Source of the DNA: Platanthera guangdongensis
Taxonomy: Eukaryota; Streptophyta; Magnoliopsida; Asparagales; Orchidaceae
NCBI GenBank assembly: GCA_039583875.1
Contig: CM077152.1
Location: forward strand, 21,551,538 to 21,615,537
Direction of reading: 5' to 3'
DNA: 64,000 bases
Shown here: positions 1-10,845 of the stretch, piece after piece
Layout of the letters: each line of letters opens with the position of its first letter
How positions within the stretch are numbered: position 1 is the stretch's first letter
The notes under the pieces: model-generated
Databases searched by the model: none
Seen by the model: the letters and a program-made list of their open reading frames with translations, nothing else
What the model was told of the DNA's origin: nothing
Position numbers and translations under genes: made by a program

Positions 1-715
1 TCTCCATCTCTCTCTCCTCCCGTTGCCTAAATTCTAGCCGTAGTTTTATCGGTCACGATTGTTTCACTTCAATCCATCGTCGCCTCGACTTTCCCCCTCT
101 TAGATCCACCCTCTCCTGAAGAAAATTTTGCAGCGAAAATGTCAAAAAGTAGTCGGTTTTCTGATTAGGGTTTTAATTTCTCATAGTGGAAGAACAAACA
201 AAATTTTTGAAAAAAAGAGTCAAGTTAGGGCAAGCTTGGTCTACGTCGATCATTCTGATGGCACATAAGGGAAAATGACCAGCATTATCGTGATGAGAGA
301 GCCGGATGGAAAATCCGAGAGAATTGAAGAAAGCTGAAAGAGAGCAAGAACTGAAAGTACAGTTTGGGCAAAGTATCTAGATGATGGTTTCAGTAGCGAT
401 GGACTGCGAATGGCCGGTTCAAAAAATACCTTAAAAAATATTTCATGGCTTTACTAACCTTGCAGGAACGATGGCCTCACGGAGAAGGAACTGTTCACGT
501 ATCCCCCCCAACATGGACCAGGAGGGTTTTTTTCCCTAAACCAAAAGGAGCTATTCTGTTGAGTAATTTCTTCTCTGGAATCCTGTCATGGACATCTTTA
601 ACAAGTTGAACCTTCTTCAGGAAAAAAAAGGTTGAGCAGAAGGTATTGGAGTTGGATTCTGCTCCAGTCCTTTGATCCTAGAGTTGGACTCTGCTCGTCT
701 GACAGCTGATTTTGC
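1..715. other. Unassigned sequence left of element A
   Basis: No coding frame, LTR end or RNA gene is recognisable here. The first 120 bases are pyrimidine-rich, which could be an untranslated leader or simple degenerate repeat. From about 716 the sequence becomes alignable to 8560-8862, so the left boundary of the old copia LTR is either eroded or lies within this stretch. Confidence 0.5.
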
Positions 716-1377
716 CCGACCGCTGAAGCCGTGCGAACAGATACGGCTCTCCTGAACTGAACTGGGAAAACAATCAACCTGCAACGAACCGGAGAACTGA
801 TCTATTGAACTTCTTGCAAACTGCCAAGAAAGAAGATCCTGAAATAGTCGCTCTGACTGCGACCTAGTTGCTTAACCACCGACTGCTACCCTCCTTCCAC
901 ACTGAGACTTCACTGATAAAATGACAGAACTAGTCACCTAGTCGTGCAGTGCTAGCCGCACAACCTGCAACACAGCTACACATGTTACTTTTCCTTGTCC
1001 CGCGGTTAGAAAAACTTAACCGTAAATTTAACACAAGTTATAGTTCTCACACTTTCAGTTACGAATAACGGGACTATGGCCCATATTTATAGGTGGGGAG
1101 GGTGACGCGGTCACCACTGAAGGTGATAGGAAAATTGCCAGCATAAGGGCGGTTAGCAGCATCATATCACACAACTGTGGGGACTGCCAAAACAAATGTA
1201 TGGACAGTTAGCACCATCAGACCGCTCAGTTATGCGGACAGCCAAGTCAGACTGCATGGTCTTCAAATGGCTAACGACCACGTGATCTGAGATCCAACCC
1301 GCGCGTCCTGCGCAGTCTCTGTGGTTTGCGCGGTCTGCATATTCAGACCGCCCATTTTCTACTTCAACATTTTAACA
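716..1377 (-). repeat. 3' LTR remnant of element A
   Basis: The minus-strand LTR begins TGTTAAAATG at 1377, directly after a purine-rich tract (AAGGGAGAG on the minus strand, 1378-1386). The stretch 803-960 matches 8630-8790, which identifies the pair as the two LTRs of one element. A TATA-like box (CCTATAAATATG, minus) lies near 1085-1096. The end sequence resembles those of solo LTRs S2 and S3, so all three belong to one broad copia LTR group rich in GACCGC/GTCCGC motifs. Confidence 0.75.
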
Positions 1378-1380
1378 CTC

Positions 1381-1713
1381 TCCCTTAAAGTGAGAAGTGG
1401 AAGTCAAACCAAGCAACCCTTGCAACCGCTCAAACGTTCTATTCGACAGTGACTTCGTGAAGATGTCAGCGACATTGTCGTTGCTCTGCACATACTCCAT
1501 CATCAAAGATCCCTCAAGCACCTTTTCACGAACAAAGTGATGTTCGATCTTGATGTGTTTTGTCTACGTGTGACATACTAGATTTGTAACCAGCTTCAGA
1601 TCACTCTCACTATCACCGCAAAGCAGAGTAGGACCTCGCACCTCCTCATGGATATCTTCCACTAACCTATGCAACCAGATGGCCTTCTGGGCCACCAAGG
1701 CAAATGTCTTGTA
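1381..1713 (-). pseudogene. RNase H C-terminal remnant of element A
   Basis: The minus-strand translation shows the copia RNase H tail: a degenerate EYKTFALVAQKAIWL (the family norm is [17 protein letters not shown]), then KHIKIEHHFVREKV and NVADIFTKSL. A stop interrupts the region near 1573. The upstream half of the domain lies beyond solo LTR S1, at 2638-2957, and the reading frame is consistent with S1 having inserted into it. C1 in this window provides an intact comparison (13-residue-scale motif matches). The relic is not functional. Confidence 0.85.
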
Positions 1714-1718
1714 TTCTG

Positions 1719-2632
1719 TGTACAATCCCGTATTCGCAGAGTAGGGCCCCAAACTAGGCGCAAGACTTGGTGCGCGTTTTTAAGCTTTTGGGGAATTTTG
1801 CACTCATGGAGGCCAATTTTGGCTGGACCTGCGTAATATACTAGTAGAGGGAGGAAATATTTGTCTCCCCCCGGCCCTTTTGAGGAGTGATCTTTTCACT
1901 GTACTTGAGTGAACTTTTCACTGTACTCCAGTGAACTTTTCAATGTACTCCAGTGAACGTTTCACTGTACTTGAGTGAACGTTTCACTATACTCCAGTAA
2001 ACATTTCACTGTACTTGAGTGAACGTTTCACTGTACTCTTATGATTGTTTCACTGTACTTGAATGAACGTTTCAATGTACTTGTTGTCGCTCGCCAGATC
2101 ACCGTCTCGCCATGCTGGCTGCCGCTCTCCAGACCGCCGTCTCGCCATGCTCGCTGCCGCTCGCCTAACCCCAGCTCGCAGGCCGCCAGCTCGCCCGACC
2201 TCAGCTCGCCTAACCGCCAGCTCGCCCGGCTTGAGGGACTACCCCTGGTGGACTGCAATTAGCCGCTTAGAACAGCGAGATTTGGCTGTTGGCAGGCCAA
2301 TCCGGGGGCATTTCGGTAATTTTCAGAGCAGTGGAGGTTGGTTATTTGCAGGCCATTCCCAGAAAATTATAAATAGGCCCTTAGGGGTGTCTTGGAGAGC
2401 ATCACTTCTTCACTCTCTCTTCATTTTTCAAGACACCCTAGCTCTGCATTGGCTAGGGAGGGGGAGACTTCAAAGGTCTTCCGGGTGTGAGGTGAGACCT
2501 CCGCGCTAGAGTCGAGGGTCTGTTCCTAACTTATTGATCTTTGGTCCCTGACGTTCCTCCGGGTGTAGTAGGTGTGAGGTCACCCCTTTCTATGGACCCT
2601 GAACTCCACAGAAGTCATTTTTGGCTTCAACA
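1719..2632 (+). mobile_element. S1: solo LTR of the N1/N2 gypsy group
   Basis: The LTR is 914 bp, starts TGTACAATCCCGTATTCGC and ends GGCTTCAACA. It is flanked by the direct repeat TTCTG at 1714-1718 and 2633-2637. Its first 150 bases and last 230 bases resemble the LTRs of N1 and N2. A TATA box (TATAAATA) is at 2368-2375. No internal sequence remains, so it is a solo LTR produced by recombination between the two LTRs of a full element. It interrupts the RNase H region of element A. The middle of its U3 differs wholly from N1 and N2: it holds a 22-bp tandem repeat instead of GC-rich hairpins. Confidence 0.93.
1889..2086 (+). repeat. 22-bp tandem repeat (9 units) in the U3 of S1
   Basis: Nine consecutive 22-bp units of the form GAACNTTTCACTGTACTYSAGT start at 1889, 1911, 1933, 1955, 1977, 1999, 2021, 2043 and 2065. 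There are no length changes, only substitutions. The array lies upstream of the LTR TATA box, where enhancer repeats are common in plant LTRs. Confidence 0.9.
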
Positions 2633-2637
2633 TTCTG

Positions 2638-3690
2638 CTTCAGTGGTGGAGATAGACACGAAATCCTGCTTCTTACTGTACCGCGAGATAGTTGTCGATT
2701 CGCACATAAAAACGTATCCAGACGTCGACTTCATCTGAATTTTCCCCAATATCAACTTTCGTGAACCCGTACAAGTTGAAGGTCGTGTCCTTCTCATAAA
2801 AGAGTCTCATGTCCGAGGTGGACTTCACGTATTTCAAAATTCCTTTTACCGTCACTAAATTAGGCTTTCTGGGCTCCTGCATATACCGACTTATTCGACC
2901 AACAACATAAGCAATATCTGACATTGTAATCGTCAAGTAAATCAAGCTTCTAATCAAAGCCTGAAAGACTAAGGGATATGGAAAAACCCTTTCTTCATCT
3001 CGTCAAAGCTTAATACCAACTTCAAGTGGAGTAGAGTTGGTCTTCCCCTCCCTCATGCCAAATCGTTTTACGATTCGCTCCGCATATCCCTTTTGGGAGA
3101 CGAGCTCACCGCTCTTCTTCCTCTCCACTTCCAAACCAAGGAAATGGTGAAGCTAACCGAGATCCTTCATTTTAAACCGAATAGATAACTCGGCTCTCAA
3201 CCTCACTCCCCTTTCATCAGAGTTTCCTGTCACAATCAAGTCGTTGACGTATAGCAGTACTAAGACTCTAAGCTCCTCTTTTTCTTGATAAACAGGCTCG
3301 AGTCTGAGTCTGATGCAAAATACCCACAAAACAGTAGATACTATGTTATCTTCCCACATTAGGCCTGAGGCACCTGCTTCAAATCATAGAGGGCCTTCTT
3401 CAATTTGCAGACATGTCCTTGATGAGTCTCAGACGCATACTCTGGTGGATGCATCATGAAGATGTCCTTGTCAATCTCATTGTAAAGAAAAACATTCTTC
3501 ACATTGATTCGTCAAATCATCCATGTCTTGCATGCCGCCAAGGGAATCACCGTCCTTAACGATGTCATCTTGGTCACGGGACTGAATGTCTCTTCATAGT
3601 ACTCTCTGTACTGTTGTGAGAACTCATGAGCAACAAGGTGAGACTTGTACCGCTCAATACTGTCATCTTCTTTCTTATTCATCTTGTAGG
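2638..3690 (-). pseudogene. Reverse transcriptase / RNase H N-terminal remnant of element A
   Basis: Minus-strand fragments in several frames give copia reverse transcriptase motifs: EIDKDIFMMHPPEY, VCKLKKALYDLKQ, then LLYVNDLIVTGN (the catalytic YVDD box is YVND here), FKMKDLG, and further on MSDIAYVVGRISRYMQEP. The aspartate-to-asparagine change at the first catalytic position, together with stops near 3360 and 2960, shows that the domain is dead. It continues into the integrase remnant on its upstream side. Confidence 0.85.
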
Positions 3691-3691
3691 C

Positions 3692-4869
3692 TCATTTGGA
3701 AGTAATAAGAATTATGCCTTCTAACTTGGGCACAAGATCACAAGTTTCATTCTTCACGAGGGCGGCCATCTGCTCATCCATGACATCTTCCCGCTTCTTT
3801 AATCCAATGACATTCTCAAAGCACGATGGCTCTCGCTCGTCTAGAGGGCCAGCAAAGAAACATGAGACCAAGCTCACCATATGACCATCTCTGTACCGAG
3901 CTGGTGGTATGATGGTCATCTTTGATCTTTGTAAAGCCTGACCATGCTCCACTACTTCAATTGTCTCCTTTGCATCAACTCTCCTACTTGGCACATTAGA
4001 ATCATCGCTCCCTCTACTTCCAAAACCAAAAGCACATGCCCCGGAGCTTGATGCAACTGGAGCTCCCGAGGACATATGCAGCTCTACCACAAAGTATTCA
4101 GCAGCTTCCTTCCTACTTTCTTCCTCCATGCTCTCTTGTAGCTCTACTAAAGAACTACCATGGTATGACATCAACTCATTAAATATCACGTCCCTTGAGA
4201 TAACAAATTTCTTTATCTCAGGATTCATGTACTTCCAACCCTTCTTCCTCTCATCATAGCCAATGAAGACGAGCTTTCTTGCCTTGGCATCTAGCTTTGT
4301 TTTGAGTACGTCTAGAACGTGCACATAACAGGTTGATCCAAAGACCCAAAGACTCGAAGATGAGCCACGCTAGGCTTCTTCTTGAATATCAGTTCATGTG
4401 GATACTTCATGTTGACAGGACTTAAGGGCATCATATTGATGGTGTAGGTCGCACGGGCCATTCCCTCTGCCCAAAAGACTCGGGGAATGCCTTTGTCATG
4501 AAGCCTGCTCTTACAGGTCTCTGCCAGATGGCAGATATTCCTCTCTACAACTCTGTTCTGTTGAGAAGTATGTGCACAAGAGAGTTCTCTCTTGATCTCA
4601 TGGTTCCCGCAGAAGTTGAAAAACTCGGAGGAAGTGAACTCTCCCCCACTGCATGTACTCAACCTCTTTATCCGCATATTAATCATGCCTTCAGCGAGCT
4701 CCTTGAACTCCAAGAACTTCTCAAATACTTCTGACTTCTCTTTCACAAAGTGCACACAAATATACTTGGTGAAGCTATCAACAAGAACAAACATGTACTT
4801 GCTACCTGAATAAGAGAGAGTGAGGCACGGTCCCATCAAGTCGCTATGAATGCACTCCAAAGGTATCAT
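3692..4869 (-). pseudogene. Integrase remnant of element A
   Basis: Two overlapping minus-strand frames (4869-4312 and 4324-3692) cover the copia integrase core and the linker to reverse transcriptase. Visible motifs are HSDLMGPC, YMFVLVDSFTKYICVHFVKEK, a degenerate GGEFTSSEF around the second acidic residue, HTSQQNRVVERN, AHLRVFGS, and the typical FIGYDERKKGWKYMNPE linker. A frameshift joins the two pieces near 4315. The polyprotein would be about as long as usual, but it is broken. Confidence 0.88.
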
Positions 4870-5655
4870 GCACCTGGATATCGACTTGTCAAATGGAAGG
4901 TGATGTGCCTTTCCATATTAACATCCTGCACATACATGACTGTCGCCTAGGGAGGAAAGACTAGGCAAGCTATTCATCAGACTCTTTGTCTTCATAGCCT
5001 TCAGCTTATCCATCTTTACATGCCCCAACTTCTTGTGTCAGATAGCAGCATTATCGTTTGCCCTCATCATCTCAACATAAGAGCTTGTCGAAAAAGCAAA
5101 CAAGTTCTTTACCCATCTCCCAACGTGTGTAACATCAGCATTCACTGCTGACAAGTTCTTCAAAAACTTCACTTCTGTTGGACCGAACAGAATATGATAA
5201 CCAGCATCAACCGCATTGATCACTGAGAACAAGTTTTTCTTCATTTTTGATACATGATATACACTCCTCGTGGTGAGTGGACTCCTATCACTACCTAAAG
5301 AATCTATTCCCTCATTCTCAACTGCATGAACAGTATCGCCTGTTGTATAATTATATCATTACCTTTATACACATGCAAGGTGGAGACTTCGACTCGTCAC
5401 TGATAAGGTGATGACCACGCCTGGAGTCGACGATTCAATCCTCCTAGAAATTGGTGGAGGCGAAGTCACCGACATACGTTGTTATCATGTCTGTCATAAA
5501 GCAATTCCCTTATTCACCTTCCTTCTTGTGCTCACCTCCTTTCTCAACGGCATGTCCAGACTGAAGTTTCACCGTGCAGTCTTTCTTGACGTGACTAGAC
5601 TTGTTGTATCTGAAGCATTTAAGTCCTCTCTTCTTACCTCCAACATGCTTAGGAG
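4870..5655 (-). pseudogene. GAG-pre-integrase, protease remnant and zinc knuckle of element A
   Basis: On the minus strand, 5655-5510 encodes the end of Gag with a CCHC-like knuckle, CFRYNKSSHVKKDC, whose second cysteine is replaced by tyrosine. The protease region (about 5500-5250) is scrambled by stops. 5244-5038 gives KNLFSVINAVDAGYHILFGP, and after one stop HKKLGHVKMDKLKAM and CAGC, the HHCC part that precedes the integrase core. The Gag frame is cut at 5660 by S2 and resumes at 7416. Confidence 0.8.
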
Positions 5656-5660
5656 GCTTG

Positions 5661-7415
5661 TGTTGAAATTTCTCAAGCTGATAAACTAGTAGTTCTGGTA
5701 TCAAGCAACACTTTCAAAACTATCAAGCTGATCACTTGATCAAGCGGAAAGCGAGAACTAGATGCAGGAACACTCCAACCATAAACTGAGTTATGTATCA
5801 GTAACAATGAAGAGCAAACACAGATCTTGCATTAATCAACTATCAATCTTTACAGGGTCAGGTATACATGGCGAGACATGATTTCGCAAAGTACAAATGA
5901 GAAGAAAACAAAAAAAAAGTAAACTTCAAGTCGGGCGGACTGCCTCGGAGACCGCTGAGACCGCTGAGTCCGCTAAGTCCGTCGAGACCGCCAAGTTGCT
6001 GCTATCACTGATCTACGGAGTCCGCACAAAATGCGGACAACCCGTTATTCTACTGAGATGTCCGCTTTACAAGCCTCCGCCGAACTGAATGAACAGACCG
6101 TCAAGCCCGCCGAGACCGGCGACCTGGTTATTGAACTTATACTTCAATTGATGGAGAGAAGACTGGTTGGCCGCCAAATGCGATCTGCCTCAACCGCTGA
6201 TTGTAACTGCAAGCTTCACTGCTTCCTGACCTTGATCAGAACCAGACGCCTGGCTTCACAGTGCTAACCGCACGACCTGCAAACAACAACCTGTTAATAC
6301 TTCTCAAACCGCGCGACCTGAAAAATCGAGTCCGCAACAATTGATCTGCGCTCAACTTATTGTTCACTCAGTTACTGTAGAAGTGTCGAAGGATCTATTT
6401 ATAGGCGGGGTGATGAGTGTGATCACCGCCCTAGTGAATAGACTCACCACCCCATATCGCAGCTAGCACAACCCAGTCTGCCGAGTCCGCAAGGACTAGG
6501 CCGAACTCCAACCAACTTGTCAGGCGCCAAATCAAGAAGCCAGTCTGCCACTAGGCAAACATGCACCAGTCTGCACCCATTGCAGCATGCGGACACAGCA
6601 ATATCTCAATCACTGTGACAGTCTGCACGCTACATGCGGACATGGCATTAGCCCGCCCAGCTCGCAAACACCGTGTCAGTACGCCACACAACACAGCACC
6701 CGGACACAACCACAGCCACACACTGCATCAGTCTGTATGCTACACGCGGACATGGCACCAGCCCGCACAACTTGCGAGCACGGCTTCAGCCCGCCACACG
6801 AGTCCACGACCAATAGGCAAGGATCGCCCGATCTACAGTGAACTCTGCAGACACTGCGTTAGTCCGCCACACGAGTCCACGACTTACAGGCAGATTGCCC
6901 GGTCAACATCGGACTCTGCGGATACTGCGAACAACCTGGACTTGTCACAAAGTGTGAGCAAGTCCAGCAATCCATCAAACTAGCGCGAGCTCGGCGGACA
7001 CGAAGCCAGACCGCCAACTCCATGGACAGTCCGTCACCAAGAATGCGGGTATCACCCACCGCATCACCAGAGATCACGGCAAGGACCAATGTCGATCTCG
7101 CAATCTCCAAAACCAGTCCGCCATAGCGGACACCGCGGACTCGAACTGAGTCCGCCACATCTCTGCGGATTAAACACCAATCCGCCAGGTTACTTCAAGA
7201 ACAGGCTAACTGCAGAACCGTAGACTAAGCTGAGCACCGCCACCAGATCGCCAAGACAGACCGCTCAGGCCGCTCCGATGGACACCCAAGCCGCCAAGTC
7301 TACCCTGTCCACTGACCACCCAGGCCACACCGTCAATCTGCCCAGGCCGCGAACTCAGACCGCCCAGTCCGCGCGGTCTGCTCAATCAACCACTTTCACT
7401 TCATAATTTTCAACA
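5661..7415 (-). mobile_element. S2: solo LTR of a CCGC-rich copia family
   Basis: The LTR is 1755 bp and is bounded by the inverted ends TGTTGAAA and TTTCAACA, with the perfect duplication GCTTG at 5656-5660 and 7416-7420. Removing it restores the continuity of the element A gag frame. By comparison with A and S3, transcription would run on the minus strand; a TATA box (CCTATAAATAG, minus) lies near 6392-6405. Most of the LTR consists of short degenerate units built on GACCGC, AGTCCGC and GCGGAC. No protein-coding content is supported; the open frames here are by-products of the low stop density. Confidence 0.88.
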
Positions 7416-7420
7416 GCTTG

Positions 7421-8136
7421 CTCCTCTCCTTCTGTGATGAGGTAGAAACATCATCTTCACTAGAGGACTTCTTCTTGTCTCATCTCTTCTTCTTCTCAGC
7501 ATACAACACTTCACTCTTAACCCCAGAGATAGAACACTCAGTCATCTGTCTTGCTAAGCTCTCCTGAAAGGCAAGTAATTTCTCCAACTCCAACAATGAC
7601 GGTTGAGTAGTCCCCCCCTACACTGAAGTAATTAAGGTAAGGTACTCCTTCCGCAAGCCGTGGATGATGTGTTTTCTTAGCTTAGCCTCAGAGATAGGTT
7701 CTTCTGGGTCGAGTGTTGAGATCTCAGTACACAGATTCTTCATCTTCAAGAAAAAGAAAGATATCGACAAGTCTCCTTGAGTGTTTCTCAACTACTCATT
7801 TTCTACAATTTGTAGTCTTGCTGCATTCTTTTTATTGAATAAGTCATCCAAGGCTACCCAAATTTCAGCAGCTGACCTACATCCAATATTGTGGTCGAAC
7901 AGCTCTGGTGAAATTGCCCTATTTAGAGTGAATTCTATCTTAGCGTTGGTTCTTCTCTAGGCTCTCACCTCCTGAGCATTAGCTCCAGCAACAACCACTT
8001 CTTGTCTATCATCTCCACTAACGACCTCCTAGAGATCATTGCCAAGTAAGTAGCTCTCTATGCAAAACATCCACTTCTTGTAGTTAACCTGAGTTAACAA
8101 CTCAATGTCAAGACCTCTTGCATGTCTATTTTCCAT
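7421..8136 (-). pseudogene. Gag N-terminal remnant of element A
   Basis: The start codon is at 8136 on the minus strand. The translation opens MENRHARGLDIELLTQVNYK, then KKWMFCIESYLLGNDL, and further on GCRSAAEIWVALDDLF and LRKHIIHGLRKEYLTLITS. This is the UBN2/retrotrans-gag type found in copia elements. At least five in-frame stops interrupt it, and the region that would lead to the zinc knuckle is separated by S2. The start was chosen as the first methionine after the primer site and because the NYKKW motif follows at the usual distance. Confidence 0.82.
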
Positions 8137-8214
8137 TACTAGATACTTGGTTCTCTTGACTTCTAAAGATACTTAGCAAAGCCCTATAGCTGATGACTGC
8201 TAGCACATCTGTCC

Positions 8215-8226
8215 CTCTCATACCAT
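8215..8226 (-). promoter_or_regulatory. Primer binding site of element A
   Basis: The minus strand reads TGGTATGAGAGG, one substitution from the initiator-Met-tRNA complement TGGTATCAGAGC in its first ten bases. It lies between the LTR remnant and the gag start, as expected. Confidence 0.7.
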
Positions 8227-8862
8227 ATAAAATTTTAAAGAACGGAGGTCACAGAACCACTCTCAACCAAACAAGTAAAGTAAATCTTTAGCAATTAGAA
8301 GAACCAAGAGCAACACTTGTATTATTTCCAGCTGCACAAGACGAGACATACATTGTGAGATATGATTTCGCAATGCACCCGATGGAGATTAAATAAAATA
8401 GACATATAAAATTAGCAGACTGAACACTGAGACCGCGTAGCCGCCTGTCCGCCACTTTAACTGTCAAGTCGCGCAGACTGCCTTATTGAAAACTGCTGGA
8501 TAACCACCTGTCCGCACCTCTGGTCGCCTGACCGTTGAAGCCTCCTAACCACTGAAGCCGTGTGAACAGACACTGCTCTGCTGAACTGAGAAAACAGTCA
8601 ACCCGCAAGGAACGGGCAAACTGATTTATTGAATTGCTTGTGAATTGCCAAGAAAGAAGATCTTGAAGTAGTCGCTCTGACTGCGACCTGGTTGCTTAAC
8701 CGCCGACTGCTACCCTCCTTCCACACTGAGACTTCATTGACAAACCGCCAGAACTAGCCGTCTAGTCGTCCAGTGCTAGCCACACAGCCTGCAACACAAC
8801 TGCACATGTTACTTCAATTTGTCGCGCGGTTAGAAAAATTTAACACAAGCTACAATTCTCAC
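8227..8862 (-). repeat. 5' LTR remnant of element A
   Basis: The LTR begins next to the primer site and matches the left LTR from about 8560 to 8850. Similarity fades after the shared tract at 8835-8862; the rest of the LTR is diverged or lost. A TATA-like tract near 8970 may belong to it, so the right boundary is uncertain. Confidence 0.65.
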
Positions 8863-9944
8863 ATAATTATTTAAGAGAAGCATGGGCTGAGACATGCACA
8901 ATCTATTTACGATCAACTCATGCGCAATCTATTGATGATTTGCAAATAGGCATGACTGGGGCATGCGTGTATTTATAGTGATGATCAAGGGGGGAATTGA
9001 TTAAGAAACTGATTCATCATTTTTCAGTGACAAATAACAGCTTGCAATTTTAATGCTATTTTCTCATAAAATGATTAGTGAGAAGTTTTATGAAACATTC
9101 GTTTGTGCTCAAGTAAAAAAAGGGATGGAGTGAATAAAATAGAATGTGTTATTCGTAAATCATAAATGTCTATCTGCAGATCAAATTTTCATGTTTATAC
9201 ATGTTTATCTGCAGATAATCTTTAAACTTTAACAATTAATGTCTTCTCCTCATGAGTAGTGTCCAACAATGAAAAAATATTTTTGTCTTCCAAATTTTGA
9301 GTCAATACCTGAGAGAAAATGGTGGTGAAATTCATGTCAAAATGACGAAATTCACGTTAAAATGGTGAAATTCACGTCAAAATGATGAAATTCTCATCAA
9401 AATAGTAAAATTCACGTCAAAGTTGTAAAATTCATGTCAAATTGCTGGGATGAAATCGTCTGCATGAGATCAAAAAGTTGTCGGAGAAGTTAGTTCATTG
9501 ATGGGCATTGCTTAGGAGAAGAAGACATCAATTACTAAAATTTAAAATTGATCTGCGACTAAATATGAAAATTTTTGCCTACAAGTAAAAGTTTATGATT
9601 TGCGAATAAAAATGCCTAAAATAACTCACTTCAAAAATATAACTCACATTCAATCGCTCATAAAGCCTCGTGGATTTTATTACATTCGGGATATTTGGAA
9701 CGAAAATACTACATATATCAAGTTTTTAGATGCTTTAAAACTCCTTCCCCTAATGAAATGAAAATAGTCTTCTAATAAATAAATATGATTCATGCATAAC
9801 AATTCATATAGGTAAATAAGTAAAATTTTATAAGGTTCAAAACTCACTATAAGTTTTTTATTTTTTGCATAAAAAACTCACTACATGTTAAAATTCAGCT
9901 AATTTTAATAAGAGAATGATAAAAAAAAAATATTTAAAATTGAT
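8863..9944. other. AT-rich intergenic stretch
   Basis: There is no open frame above background. The sequence is AT-rich with runs of A and T, and contains one minisatellite (9327-9446). Sequence near 8940-8990 may be diverged LTR of element A. Nothing else is recognisable. Confidence 0.5.
9327..9446 (+). repeat. 20-bp minisatellite, 6 units
   Basis: Six contiguous 20-bp units of the form GAAATTCACGTCAAAATGRT occur with substitutions only. The array is not associated with a gene. Confidence 0.88.
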
Positions 9945-9947
9945 TTA

Positions 9948-10153
9948 CGCTGCGTTTGGCATAACTTAACACAACTTATTTGCTCCGGTGAAGTTGGACA
10001 AAAACGTCATTGTATATTTGGTATGACAATGTTACTATCATTATTAAAAAAAAAAGAAACTAGTTTGACGCATAAGATTTTGATATGACAATGATATTTT
10101 TGTCCAACCTCATCGGAGCAAATAAACCATAATAAACTGCGCCAAACATGGCC
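9948..10153. mobile_element. Tourist-like MITE with TTA duplication
   Basis: The terminal inverted repeats begin CGCTGCGTTTGGC on the left and GGCCATGTTTGGC on the right (reverse complement). The complementarity extends inwards for about 60 bases through TTATTTGCTCCGRTGARGTT. The element is flanked by TTA at 9945-9947 and 10154-10156, the target duplication of PIF/Harbinger-class Tourist MITEs. It has no coding capacity. The centre is AT-rich. Confidence 0.8.
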
Positions 10154-10249
10154 TTAATATTCATTATATATTTGTAGATATGGGCGAAGAATGTTGCGTA
10201 GCTCAAATGCCGTGTAGACCGTAGTAGTAGTAGTTTGCTGAGCGAAGTT

Positions 10250-10836
10250 TGTTGGAAACGTGTATGGGCTCCTGCTACTTCGAAAATCTCCTAAGTACTC
10301 GGCGAGACCGCTACAAACCGCGCGAATCAGCTCCCTCCTACTCGCGCGAATCAACCAAGCGAGCTCGCCTACAACACCTCTCTCCTAGACCCCCAGGCGA
10401 GACCGCACTCCACTCGCGGCTTGACCTCCCAACTCGCGTGGCGAGGTCCGTCTACTCGCGACCTGCCCCTGCGCGAGCTCCACCTGCGAGAGCTACCCCA
10501 ACGCGAGCTTTCCCACGCGCGAGTGCACAACCCGCGAGCTCCACCCGTCAGCGAGATCACCAACTCGCGAGTTCACTAAGCCGCCCGGCTTCAACTTCTA
10601 ACCGCCCGGACAGAAAGAACACACCAGCGCTGCGGCGCTTCCCACTCTCTCTCTCTCTAACAGGAACAAAAACTGGGGAGTTTATCTCTCTACTTTCATC
10701 AATCTTTAAACATGTACAAGGGGGCCTTTATATAGGCAAAAGAAAACTACACATCTCTCATAATAAATGCAAACATAAAATAATACTAAAAACTCCTTTT
10801 GACTTGTTGACCCGGTCAACAAGTCAATCACCAACA
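10250..10836 (-). repeat. 3' LTR of C1
   Basis: It starts TGTTGGAAACG and ends CACCAACA on the plus strand. It is followed by CTCCCCCTCAAAC, the complement of the polypurine tract GTTTGAGGGGGAG. A TATATAAAGG box on the minus strand lies near 10727-10736. The plus strand of 10300-10600 is crowded with GCGAG/CTCGC motifs. Confidence 0.95.
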
Positions 10837-10845
10837 AACTCCCCC

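Larger units (their letters stand above)
716..8862 (-). mobile_element. Element A: old, degraded Ty1/copia retrotransposon, twice interrupted
   Basis: Read on the minus strand, the order is 5' LTR remnant (about 8862-8227), primer site (8226-8215), gag (8136-7421 and 5655-5510), protease remnant and GAG-pre-integrase, integrase, reverse transcriptase, RNase H (2957-2638 and 1713-1381), polypurine tract and 3' LTR (1377-716). This is canonical copia order, with integrase before reverse transcriptase. Two solo LTRs, S1 and S2, sit inside it, each with its own 5-bp duplication. Numerous stops and frameshifts run through every domain. The two LTR remnants align (about 716-1040 with 8560-8850) but are visibly diverged. 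The element is among the oldest layers in the window. Confidence 0.85.

Noticed and set aside
6561..6983. Open frames of 84-140 residues in solo LTR S2
   Set aside because: They are composed of degenerate CCGC-rich LTR repeats with no domain. S2 is bounded by LTR ends and a target duplication.
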